DNA of 50,380 nucleotides from CAZIKB01 sp964539665 (GTDB lineage: Bacteria > Zhuqueibacterota > Zhuqueibacteria > Oceanimicrobiales > Oceanimicrobiaceae), in contig CAZIKB010000036.1 of NCBI GenBank assembly GCA_964539665.1, positions 1-50,380 on the forward strand. Direction: 5' to 3'. Below, one piece after another: positions 1 to 7,581 of this stretch. Positions within the stretch are counted from its first letter, which is position 1; each line of letters opens with the position of its first letter. Made by a program: the position numbers and the translations under genes. The notes under the pieces are model-generated. The model searched no databases. It was not told the DNA's origin and saw only the letters and a program-made list of their open reading frames with translations.

Positions 1-70
1 CGTAAATGATGATTATTTTTATCTGTTATTTGCTATGACGTTCGTAACGGCTAACATTAGTTTATACGGT

Positions 71-150
71 TTATATGCAAGCATATATATCTGTATGCTT
101 GCATATAAAGCATCTATAATTATATGCTTTAATATAAATATATATGCTTT
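71..150. repeat. Cluster of ATGCTT palindromes at the 3' side of the integrase pair
   Basis: A perfect 15-bp inverted repeat pairs 71-85 with 94-108 across an 8-nt spacer. A second one, AAAGCAT / ATGCTTT, pairs 107-113 with 124-130. The word ATATGCTTT is repeated directly at 122-130 and 142-150. The stretch lies just past the end of the minus-strand 114-aa gene. It could be a bidirectional transcription terminator or a set of recombinase-binding sites at the edge of the element. The sequence shows the repeats; the role is inference. Confidence 0.55.
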
Positions 151-163
151 CAGGTATATAATA

Positions 164-508
164 CTATATACTTATTATCCTATCTTCCAATTTTAACTTA
201 ATCGCCCGATTATATGGCAATTCCCACACTTTTCTATCAGGCTGCCATTTTCCACCTGCAGCTTTAACACTTTGTCTTAACTTGATTTCTTCAAATCGGA
301 CATGCAATTGTACAATTTTTTCTGATAGATTATTAGCTTTTGGCTTTGGCTCCCATGGGATTTCATCAATAATCAATTCTATTGTTTTAAATCGCTTCTT
401 ATGTTCAGGATCATATCGATAACGGACGCACACTAATTGGTCACCATATTTCCGGACGAGCTTTTTGGTACCTTTCTGGCCAGGATTTAATTTTAGTTTA
501 GTTAACAA
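164..508 (-). CDS. Conserved partner protein of an integron-type integrase (unknown function)
   Basis: A 114-residue basic protein with no domain I can name. It has two recognisable blocks: an N-terminal part (about 1-50) with the pattern KKLVRKYGDQLVCVRYRYD, and a C-terminal block (about 80-110) with VKAAGGKW followed by a W-x-L-P-Y motif. From memory, small proteins with these two blocks recur beside integron-like integrases in environmental bacteria, but I know of no assigned function. The start is TTG, chosen because AAGGAG lies 5 nt upstream inside the last codons of the integrase gene; only 2 nt separate the integrase stop from this start. The two genes are therefore probably translationally coupled, and this protein may be an accessory factor for recombination. 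Confidence 0.75.
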   Translation of the reverse strand: MLTKLKLNPGQKGTKKLVRKYGDQLVCVRYRYDPEHKKRFKTIELIIDEIPWEPKPKANNLSEKIVQLHVRFEEIKLRQSVKAAGGKWQPDRKVWELPYNRAIKLKLEDRIISI

Positions 509-510
509 AA

Positions 511-1656
511 TTACTCCTTATTTTTCAATTCAATGCGAATTTTTAAAATATTGCCGTTAAGAAAGTTTGGATTTAACAAAATTTCTTCATGTAAATGTTC
601 CTTATTGTTTTTGTCACTTTGTTTCTGTGCATTATTTGTTTTATTCTTATCATGATATTTTGGGCTTAGCTGTTCGGCGGGACTTTTTACACCCAATCCC
701 CCCTGTTTTAGTACATGAGTATATATCATAGTTGTGTTGACATCTTTATGCCCTAATAATTCCTGTACGGTTCTAATATCGTATCCACTTTGCAGCAAAT
801 GGGTCGCAAAGGAATGCCTGAAAGTATGACAGCTTGCGTGCTTGGTGATTCCAGCCTTTTTTATTGCGGATTTCACCGCTTTTTGTAAAACTGATTCATC
901 AAGGTGATGTCGTCGCTTACAACCCGATTTTGGATCAATAGATAATTGACTGGCTGGAAACACATACTGCCAGCCCCATTCCTGATTGGCGTTTGGATAT
1001 TTTCGGGCCAGTGCATTGGGCAGGTAAACTGTACCGAAGCCATTCTTCACGTAGTTTTCATGGAGCCTCTTCACCGTATCTAAATGATTCTGTAATTGAC
1101 TTATAATATTTTCTGGCAGCATAGTTACGCGATCTTGCTGACCCTTTGCATCTCGAACAATGATTTGTTTGTAATCAAAATCGATGTCTTTTACTCGTAA
1201 ACGCAAACATTCCATCAATCGCAGTCCTGAGCCATAGAGTAACAAGGCCATAATCCATTTAACTCCAGTCAATTGAGTTAAAACCGCTTTGGCTTGTTCA
1301 GTTGTAAAAACAGCAGGTATTTTTTTAGGTTTCTTCGCCCAAATCAGTTCTCCAAAATCACCGAGCTCCTTTTTTAATACATGCTTGTACAAAAAGACAA
1401 TCGCGCACAACGCCTGATTCTGAGTTGACGCCGCTACGTTTTGTTTTATCGCCAGATGTGAAAGGAATTCATTGATTTCCTTTTCACCCATTTCATTCGG
1501 ATGCCGCTTGTTATGAAAAAGGATGAAACGCCTAACCCATTGAACATACGTTTGTTCCGTACTCAGACTATAGTGCCTGGTGCGAATAACCTCACGTACT
1601 TGCATGAGTAGTTTCGGTTTGTTTGAATTATCAGGATTAGGGCTTGAAAAAGTCAC
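511..1656 (-). CDS. Integron-type tyrosine recombinase (IntI family)
   Basis: A 381-residue site-specific recombinase. The N-terminal SAM-like DNA-binding domain spans about 14-100. The catalytic domain shows R146 (in GSGLRLMEC), K171, the H277-x-x-R280 box (HTFRHSF), H303 (LLGHKD) and the nucleophile Y312 (MIYTH). Between residues about 205 and 252 lies the insertion typical of integron integrases, with LPNALARKYPNA and EWGWQYVFPA, which separates it from XerC/D. The start is GTG with AGGGAG 5 nt upstream. The C-terminus is unusual: about 60 Asn/Lys-rich residues (322-381) follow the normal end of the fold. No cassette array or clear attC site lies in the roughly 500 bp upstream, so it may be a solitary integrase or part of a small mobile element. 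The downstream 114-aa gene is coupled to it. Confidence 0.92.
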   Translation of the reverse strand: MTFSSPNPDNSNKPKLLMQVREVIRTRHYSLSTEQTYVQWVRRFILFHNKRHPNEMGEKEINEFLSHLAIKQNVAASTQNQALCAIVFLYKHVLKKELGDFGELIWAKKPKKIPAVFTTEQAKAVLTQLTGVKWIMALLLYGSGLRLMECLRLRVKDIDFDYKQIIVRDAKGQQDRVTMLPENIISQLQNHLDTVKRLHENYVKNGFGTVYLPNALARKYPNANQEWGWQYVFPASQLSIDPKSGCKRRHHLDESVLQKAVKSAIKKAGITKHASCHTFRHSFATHLLQSGYDIRTVQELLGHKDVNTTMIYTHVLKQGGLGVKSPAEQLSPKYHDKNKTNNAQKQSDKNNKEHLHEEILLNPNFLNGNILKIRIELKNKE

Positions 1657-2156
1657 GAACGCTCCCTGTCTTCAATCCACAAATTTATTTACTTTTTACG
1701 CCTGAAAAAGATGTCCCCTGGTACGTGCGTTATCGGTGTCGAATTGAGATTGGCAGTTTCACAAAGTGTATTCTATAATCGGATTAACAGTATTATTTTT
1801 ATGGTCTGTTCCTCCAAGGGTTGTTAAAGATAAGTAATAAATACTGTGAAGTCAAGGAAAAAGTATCATGATTATTTTTAAATTTTCATTCGTTATCTTT
1901 ATGAAATAAAACTGAACCTGAGTTTTCTGGTCGTCATTATTTCAGGCGGCGTATGGTCTTCAAGCCGCGAATTACACCGGGTCAGGAAAACAATCCTATC
2001 ACAAGCCTGCATCAGGGTTCGGCATGATCTGGCGCCTCCCTTGCCTTTTCCATGTTTGCAAATAAAAACACTTGCATTTTTTAGTACTAATTTATATATT
2101 AATAATTGAAAAAATGGTAAATTGGTGGTTCTTTATGAGTTCGATATAAATATCTA
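1657..2156. other. Intergenic region upstream of the integrase, no gene seen
   Basis: About 500 bp between the divergent integrase gene and the leader of the zinc-ribbon gene. I find no tRNA, convincing ORF or clear attI/attC pair. Most of it is AT-rich, but about 1940-2050 is visibly richer in G+C and contains a GGCGGC / GCCGC inverted pair, so this patch may be of different origin. Isolated GTTA-type words (near 1729 and 1821) resemble integron core sites only loosely. Confidence 0.4.
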
Positions 2157-2258
2157 ATGAAAAAATTTCTTCATTTAGAAAAGAACAGGCGAGGAGAAAT
2201 TAAAATCCCTACAGAAACAAAAATTTTATTAAAATCTAATAGACTTCACCAAATAGCA

Positions 2259-2289
2259 AATGCACCTCTTTACAGTGGTGCATTTTTTA
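2259..2289 (+). terminator. Intrinsic terminator in the leader of the zinc-ribbon gene
   Basis: A perfect 9-bp stem, AAATGCACC (2259-2267) with GGTGCATTT (2278-2286), has a 10-nt loop and runs into T2284-T2289. It lies about 60 bp before the start at 2353. It could end a short transcript or RNA from 2100-2290, or act as an attenuator. A 68-codon frame runs through it (2157-2363), but the stem is embedded in that frame and no ribosome site precedes its ATG, so I do not call it a gene. Confidence 0.65.
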
Positions 2290-2352
2290 TTTATACACGA
2301 ATCGAAGACCAGAGAATAGCAGAGAGTTGTTTTCAAAATTTGGGAGGTAAGA

Positions 2353-3078
2353 TTGAAAAATAATTTATACAATCTAATAGAACTGCAAAAAGTGGATGGC
2401 GCATTGCAAGCTCTGGAGGATTTAAAGGGAGATTTGCCTCAACGAGTAATGAAATTAAAACAGGAATTGGACGTCCTTAAAAGCGATCATGAAACCAAAA
2501 ATATAGATTTAGCAGAATCCAAACAAATGCAGCTGCATTTAGAAGGTGAAAATACAGATTTGGAAGAAAAACTGCATAAATATCAGGATCAATTATACGC
2601 TGTTACGACAAATCGGGAATATGATGCAATCACGGTTGAAATTGACACAATTCAAGAAAAAGTCAGCGATGTTGACACGCAAATTCTTGAGTTAATTGAT
2701 AAAGAAAAGAACCTGTCTGAAGATATAATAAAATCAATTTCCCAGATTGAGATGCTTGAAGAAAACCTGAAAATGAGCGAACAGAAACTAAACAAAAAAA
2801 TTAAAATAACTGAAAGTGAATATAAAGACTGGAAAAAAAAGCGTTCGGAATTGATCAGCCAGATCAGGAAACCCGTTCTTTATCAATATGAGCGCATTCG
2901 TAAAGTGAAGGGTAAGACTGCCGTCGTTGAAATTAATAAATATATTTGTGGCGGGTGTTTTTCAACTATTCCACCACAAAAAGTAGTAGAAGTACGGAAT
3001 ATGGATCAGTTGATATTGTGTGAATCCTGCGGCAGGATTTTAGTGGGTAAAAATAACAGGGGGATGGTTGAAAAGTAA
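2353..3078 (+). CDS. Coiled-coil protein with C4-type zinc ribbon (DUF164/CdsZ-like)
   Basis: A 241-residue soluble protein. Residues about 5-170 form a long heptad-rich helical hairpin. The C-terminus is a zinc ribbon with C199-x-x-C202 and C223-x-x-C226 (motif YICGGC, then LCESCG). This is the layout and length of the bacterial zf-RING_7/DUF164 family, whose members are thought to bind nucleic acid; the exact role is not settled. The start is TTG, fixed by GGAGG 5 nt upstream. It sits directly before the RNase P RNA gene, with about 40 bp between. An intrinsic terminator lies in its leader. Confidence 0.88.
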   Translation: MKNNLYNLIELQKVDGALQALEDLKGDLPQRVMKLKQELDVLKSDHETKNIDLAESKQMQLHLEGENTDLEEKLHKYQDQLYAVTTNREYDAITVEIDTIQEKVSDVDTQILELIDKEKNLSEDIIKSISQIEMLEENLKMSEQKLNKKIKITESEYKDWKKKRSELISQIRKPVLYQYERIRKVKGKTAVVEINKYICGGCFSTIPPQKVVEVRNMDQLILCESCGRILVGKNNRGMVEK

Positions 3079-3084
3079 AATCCT

Positions 3085-3113
3085 TATACAATATCTGGAA
3101 GTGAATTCATAAT
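3085..3113 (+). promoter_or_regulatory. Candidate sigma-70-type promoter of the RNase P RNA
   Basis: TATACA (3085-3090) and CATAAT (3108-3113) are separated by 17 nt, and the -10 box ends 5 nt before the first base of the closing stem of the RNA. The match to TTGACA is four of six, so the assignment rests mainly on position. Confidence 0.4.
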
Positions 3114-3118
3114 TTGTC

Positions 3119-3564
3119 AATCCAAAGTAGTCCAGGCGACCGCGTTTCGATGCCGATAGCTATCGGCATCGGGATGAGGAAAGTCCGAACTCCACAGGGC
3201 AGGACGCTCCGTAACGCGGAGGGGGGGTGACCCTACGGCCAGTGCCACAGAAAATACACAGCCGATGTCCCGCCGTGGCGGGAACAGGCGAAGGTGCAAT
3301 GGTGAGGTAAGAGCTCACCGGTTCGGCAGTGATGTCGGATGCAAGGTAAACCCCGTCCGGAGCAAGACCAAATAAGTTCCGCTTAACATACGCCATTTTT
3401 TAATGGATGTATGGTTAGTAGAGTAGCCCGCTCTACATTTCCTTTCCCGGGGATGGCGGAACGGGTAGGTCGCATGACCCTGACAGTAATGTCCGGGCTA
3501 GATAAATGGTCGCCTCCCCCATTTTGGGGAAGACAAAATTCGGCTTATCGGACTACTTTGGATT
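3119..3564 (+). ncRNA. rnpB: RNase P RNA, bacterial type A
   Basis: The catalytic RNA of RNase P, which removes the 5' leader of pre-tRNA. The ends pair as a perfect 15-bp P1 stem (3119-3133 with 3550-3564). Near the 5' end is the universally conserved GAGGAAAGTCCGAACTCC block, followed by ACAGGGCAGGACGC. Further on are the CAGTGCCACAGAAAA and GGCGAAGGTGCAATGGTGAG segments, GGTAAACCCC, and the 3' ACAAAATTCGGCTTA. The size (about 446 nt) is normal to large for type A. Position 3148-3171 is a perfect 24-nt palindrome forming one peripheral hairpin, and 3385-3419 another peripheral helix. Small minus-strand frames across this locus are shadows of the RNA. Confidence 0.95.
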
Positions 3565-3600
3565 GGATATTATAATGCATTAATGAAAGGAATCTTTTGC

Positions 3601-5298
3601 ATGGATCTGCATTGGCAAATTAAAAATGAATATGAGCCGCAAAAAATAAAACAATTTGCTGATGAATTAAACTCCAATCCCGTATTAGCAAAAATTTTAA
3701 GAAATCGTGGTATTCACGATATTGAAACAGCCAGAACGTTTTTTCAGCCTGAAATGTGTCATCTTCATGATCCCTTTCTTATTGCAGGCATGCGGGATGC
3801 AGTTGACCGAATCCAAAAGGCGATTACTGAAAATCAAAAAATATTAATTTACGGTGATTATGACGTCGATGGAACAACTGCAACGTCCCTGCTTTTCCGC
3901 TTCTTTAAATATTTAAATCACCCGGTAGACTTTCATGTGCCTGATCGTATTTTAGATGGCTATGGATTATCAGGAAAAGGCATCGAGCAAGCGGCACAGA
4001 ATGAATATAATCTTATAATTACCGTAGATTGTGGAGTAACAGCCATTCAGGAAATTGAGCTTGCCCGTGACCTCGGAATGGATGTCATTATTTGTGATCA
4101 TCACCAATCAGGAACAAAACTACCGCCAGCCGTTGCTATACTAAATCCGAAAAGAGCTGAATGCTCATACCCGTTTAAGGAATTAGCCGGGGTCGGGGTA
4201 GCTTTTAAATTAGTACAGGCCATTCAACAGCATCTTGAATTGGATGAGGCTCTACTGTTAAATTTATTGAATTTAGTAGCCATTGGAAGCGCCGCTGATA
4301 TTGTGCCTTTAGTAGATGAGAATCGAATCCTGGTTAAATTTGGATTACAATATATTCGTCGAACAGATAATGTCGGTCTTCGGGCATTAGTTCAAAGTGC
4401 GGGATTAGATAACAAAGAAATTGGCACCGGACAGGTTGTTTTTATGCTGGCCCCAAGAATAAACGCAGTCGGTCGTTTAGGCGACGCCGGTCGAGCTGTT
4501 AGATTGCTCACAACAGAAAATGATCAGCAGGCAAAAAATATTGCTTCTATTTTAGAATCAGAAAATCGTATTCGGCGAGACATAGATGAGGATACATTTT
4601 TACAGGCAATTGAGGTTGTCGAAAACAACTACGATCCGCAAAATGAACGAGCTTTAGTATTAAATAAAGATGGGTGGCATCCGGGGGTAATTGGAATTGT
4701 GGCTTCGCGAATCGTTGAAAAATATTTTCGCCCGACCATAATGATTGCAACAGAAGATGGCAAAGGCAAAGGTTCAGCCCGAAGTATTCCAGGATTTGAT
4801 TTGTATGAAGCGCTGAAATCCTGCAAAGACCTGATGATAGATTTCGGTGGGCACAAATATGCTGCCGGATTGTCTATTAAATTAGAGAATATTCCTCAAT
4901 TGAGAGAAAGATTCAATGAAATTGCTTCAGAAAATTTAACAGATGATATGCTTATTCCCAAATTATCAGTAGACGCTGAAATACAATTTAGTGAAATTAC
5001 CTGGGAATTGTTAAAGCTGTTAAATAAAATGGCGCCATTTGGGCCGCAAAATATGCGTCCTGTATTTATGTCCAAGGATTTGGAAGTGGTTGGGACTCCA
5101 ACAATTGTTGGGAAAAATCATTTGAAGTTTAAAGTTCGGCAGGATGGTATAGTTATGGATGCCATTGGATTTAATCTGGGAGATAAATTATATCGCATAT
5201 CCTGCGGCGAACATGGTGTGGATATGGTTTATGTCCTGGATGAAAATGAATGGCAGGGACGGAAAAAAATTCAACTGCGAGTCAAAGACTTGAGATAA
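3601..5298 (+). CDS. recJ: Single-stranded-DNA-specific exonuclease RecJ
   Basis: A 5'-3' ssDNA exonuclease of recombination and mismatch repair, of the DHH phosphoesterase superfamily. In the 565-residue product, motif I is GDYDVDGTTA (about 85-94) and the DHH motif is CDHHQSG (about 165-171). A downstream GRLGDAGRA motif precedes the DHHA1 domain with GGHKYAAGLS, and the C-terminus is the OB-like RecJ domain. The start at 3601 is preferred because AAAGGA precedes it by about 9 nt. An in-frame ATG at 3583 lacks a ribosome site and would add six residues. It follows rnpB by 36 bp. Confidence 0.95.
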   Translation: MDLHWQIKNEYEPQKIKQFADELNSNPVLAKILRNRGIHDIETARTFFQPEMCHLHDPFLIAGMRDAVDRIQKAITENQKILIYGDYDVDGTTATSLLFRFFKYLNHPVDFHVPDRILDGYGLSGKGIEQAAQNEYNLIITVDCGVTAIQEIELARDLGMDVIICDHHQSGTKLPPAVAILNPKRAECSYPFKELAGVGVAFKLVQAIQQHLELDEALLLNLLNLVAIGSAADIVPLVDENRILVKFGLQYIRRTDNVGLRALVQSAGLDNKEIGTGQVVFMLAPRINAVGRLGDAGRAVRLLTTENDQQAKNIASILESENRIRRDIDEDTFLQAIEVVENNYDPQNERALVLNKDGWHPGVIGIVASRIVEKYFRPTIMIATEDGKGKGSARSIPGFDLYEALKSCKDLMIDFGGHKYAAGLSIKLENIPQLRERFNEIASENLTDDMLIPKLSVDAEIQFSEITWELLKLLNKMAPFGPQNMRPVFMSKDLEVVGTPTIVGKNHLKFKVRQDGIVMDAIGFNLGDKLYRISCGEHGVDMVYVLDENEWQGRKKIQLRVKDLR

Positions 5299-5341
5299 TT
5301 TATGAATTGTCTGTTTATTGAAGTATAGTATTAAAAAAATC

Positions 5342-5367
5342 GACAGGATTAGCAAGATTAACAAGAT
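5342..5367 (+). repeat. Short degenerate tandem repeat (ACAGGATTA / ACAAGAT units)
   Basis: Three loose copies of a unit of about 9 nt (ACAGGATTA, CAAGATTA, ACAAGAT) lie in the gap after recJ. Short repeats of this flavour are common in intergenic DNA of several phyla. No function is suggested. Confidence 0.4.
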
Positions 5368-5420
5368 GAAAATTGTGTTAGTTTAGAGATAAAACCTGAA
5401 TAATTACTTAATTAATTGCT

Positions 5421-7085
5421 ATGAAAGTATATCAAAGCCAGCTAAAAACAAAGTCTGATGAGTATAAAAACCGACGAAGTTATATGCTCACTCTTTTGAG
5501 TGAATTGAACCTTCAAAATAAAAATGTGAAGCAGCCCAATCCAAAAGGCGTTGAAAAGCTCAGAAAACGAGGCAAATATCCGTCCCGTGAAAAAATTGAA
5601 AAAATAATTGATCCGAATACAGAAGTATTAGAAATTGGCACTCTGGCAGCGCATGGTATGTATGAGGACATCAAAGGTGGTTATCCTTCAGCAGGTACCA
5701 TAATAGTAATCGCCACGGTTTGTGGCAAAAAAGTGGTGATAATGGCTAACGATCCCCTTGTGAAATCTGGCGCCTGGGTTGAGACTACCTGCAAAAAAAA
5801 TCTTCGGGCGCAGGAGATTGCCATGGAAAACCACCTGCCAATTATTTATATTGTTGATTCAGCCGGAGTAAACCTGCAACGCCAGGCAGAGATTTTTCCT
5901 GACAAACTGCATTTCGGTCGAATATTCAGAAATAACGCCAAAATGGCTGCAATGGGAATCCCACAAATATCCTGCGTATTTGGCTTTTGTGTTGCAGGCG
6001 GAGCGTATTTGCCGGGCATGAGCAGTGATCTTGCCATGATAACCCGAAATTCGAGTATGTTTTTAGCCGGTCCGTTTTTAGTACAATCAGCGCTGGGACA
6101 GGTTGTTGACATGGAAACTCTTGGGGGAGCCACTATGCATAATGCCATCAGTGGCGTGGCCGATTATGAATTTAGCAATGAAGAAGAAGCTTTTCAATGG
6201 ATTCGGGATCAGGTTGCCGCATTGGGAAAACGTCCGCAGGCAGGATTTGATCAGATCGAATCCGAATCCCCAGCTTGCGATCCAGAGGAGATTTTAGGAG
6301 TATTACCGAGCCTGCCCACCGCAACTTATGAAATGCGGGAGATTCTGGCAAGAATTGTTGATGGAAGCAGATTCGAAGAATTTAAGCCCCATTTTGGTGC
6401 GACTTTAATTACCTGTTTTGCACGCATTGGTGGATTTTCAGTAGGCATTGTTGCAAATCAGGGTAAAGCTGTTCATCGAAAAATGCCGCCGGATTTAAAT
6501 GGGAATCCACAACCACCCCAGGTTCAAATGGGTAATGTCATTTATAGCGATTCAGCGAATAAAGCTTCCCATTTTATCATGTTGTGCAATGAACGGTTAA
6601 TACCGTTAGTTTTTCTTCATGACGTGACTGGTTTCATGGTTGGCAAGATGGCGGAAAACAATGGTATCATAAAAGACGGCGCTGAAATGGTCAATGTTCA
6701 GGCCAATTCTGTGGTACCAAAATTCTCTGTTATCGTAAGAAACAGCTTTGGCGCCGGCAATTACGCGATGTGCGGCAAAGCCTACGACCCGAGATTAATC
6801 TTTTCCTGGCCGACAGCCCGGTTAGCTGTAATGGATGGGGGAATTGCCGCCGATACAGTTTTGTTGACTAAAAAAGACCTGGACGAAGAAACCAGGAAAA
6901 AATTTCGGGAAGAACTGGTTAAGAAGTACGAATATGAAGCTTCGCCTTATTATTCGGCAGCACGATTAGTTACGGACGGCATCATCGACCCGCGTGCAAC
7001 GAGAAAAACTTTGATGTGGGGCCTGGAGATGGCGCAGAACAATCCGGATATTCCTGAGTATAAAACCGGGGTGTTGAGGTTGTAA
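5421..7085 (+). CDS. Acyl-CoA carboxylase, carboxyltransferase (beta) subunit
   Basis: A 554-residue crotonase-fold carboxyltransferase of the propionyl / methylcrotonyl / geranyl-CoA carboxylase beta family. It would transfer CO2 from carboxybiotin to an acyl-CoA. The N-terminal half has LPIIYIVDSAGVNL and GFCVAGGAYLPGMS (acyl-CoA/oxyanion site). The C-terminal half has HDVTGFMVG and the NSFGAGNYAMCGKAYDP motif (biotin side). Length matches the family. The N-domain deviates from the usual YEDEAPGAG pattern, so this is not a standard methylcrotonyl-CoA carboxylase. No biotin carboxylase / BCCP alpha subunit is encoded in the window. The downstream AtuA-type genes recall acyclic terpene (geranyl-CoA) or branched-chain acid catabolism; the substrate is inferred only. 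Confidence 0.88.
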   Translation: MKVYQSQLKTKSDEYKNRRSYMLTLLSELNLQNKNVKQPNPKGVEKLRKRGKYPSREKIEKIIDPNTEVLEIGTLAAHGMYEDIKGGYPSAGTIIVIATVCGKKVVIMANDPLVKSGAWVETTCKKNLRAQEIAMENHLPIIYIVDSAGVNLQRQAEIFPDKLHFGRIFRNNAKMAAMGIPQISCVFGFCVAGGAYLPGMSSDLAMITRNSSMFLAGPFLVQSALGQVVDMETLGGATMHNAISGVADYEFSNEEEAFQWIRDQVAALGKRPQAGFDQIESESPACDPEEILGVLPSLPTATYEMREILARIVDGSRFEEFKPHFGATLITCFARIGGFSVGIVANQGKAVHRKMPPDLNGNPQPPQVQMGNVIYSDSANKASHFIMLCNERLIPLVFLHDVTGFMVGKMAENNGIIKDGAEMVNVQANSVVPKFSVIVRNSFGAGNYAMCGKAYDPRLIFSWPTARLAVMDGGIAADTVLLTKKDLDEETRKKFREELVKKYEYEASPYYSAARLVTDGIIDPRATRKTLMWGLEMAQNNPDIPEYKTGVLRL

Positions 7086-7124
7086 TCGTTAGTATTGTTA
7101 TTTCAAATTATATTGGAGTTTTAC

Positions 7125-7325
7125 ATGAAACTAACAGTTAAAATTGACCAGGATGAGTCAGGGTATTTTGTCGCTGAAGTACCGGCACTACCTGGATGTT
7201 TAAGTCAGGGAAAGACATTTCAAGAGGCCGAGGAAAATATTAAAGAAGCGATTCAAGGCTGGCTGGCGGTTATGAATGAGAAAACTAAGGCATCTAACAA
7301 GCAAGTCATTGATGTTATGATATGA
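7125..7325 (+). CDS. hicB: HicB-family antitoxin
   Basis: A 66-residue partial-RNase-H-fold antitoxin. It has the family signature GYFVAEVPALPGCLSQGKTFQEAEENIKEAI in shortened form (residues about 10-45). It should bind HicA and repress its own operon. It appears to lack a long C-terminal DNA-binding domain, so it is a minimal HicB. The start at 7125 is chosen over an upstream TTG at 7095 because TTGGAG precedes it at normal spacing. Its last codons overlap hicA by ATGA. Confidence 0.85.
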   Translation: MKLTVKIDQDESGYFVAEVPALPGCLSQGKTFQEAEENIKEAIQGWLAVMNEKTKASNKQVIDVMI

Positions 7326-7543
7326 GCCCTAAAATTAAATTATGTTCGGGCAAAGATGCTGTTAAAAAATTTCCAAAAAATGGTTGGGAAATTGCCAGAC
7401 AAAAGGGTTCTCATGCCATGTTGGTAAGAGAAAATTATCCGTACACTTTATCAGTCCCACAACACAAGGAATTAGGTGTTGGAATATTAACGAAGCTGAT
7501 AAAACAAGCTGGTTTATCTGTCGATGAATTCAATAATTTGTGA
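7322..7543 (+). CDS. hicA: HicA-family mRNA interferase toxin
   Basis: A 73-residue dsRBD-like toxin that cleaves mRNA independently of the ribosome. The catalytic histidine is H31 in the RQKGSHAML motif, followed by the typical SVPQHKELGVGIL segment and a C-terminal KLIKQAGLSVDEF helix. Order is antitoxin first, with a 4-nt overlap (7322-7325) that couples translation. The pair is wedged between the carboxylase and AtuA genes and is unrelated to their chemistry, which suggests insertion into an existing operon. Confidence 0.88.
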   Translation: MSPKIKLCSGKDAVKKFPKNGWEIARQKGSHAMLVRENYPYTLSVPQHKELGVGILTKLIKQAGLSVDEFNNL

Positions 7544-7581
7544 TCGAGTTTTATTTGATACAAATTTAAATATGCTTAAAT

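Noticed and set aside
1657..2156. attI/attC recombination sites upstream of the integrase
   Set aside because: GTTA-type core words occur but no paired core sites with intervening symmetry could be found by eye.
2157..2363. 68-codon frame on the + strand before the zinc-ribbon gene
   Set aside because: An intrinsic terminator lies inside the frame, no ribosome site precedes it, and no family is recognisable.
3117..3396. Two minus-strand frames over the RNase P RNA
   Set aside because: They are antisense to a clearly identified structured RNA and have no protein-like features.
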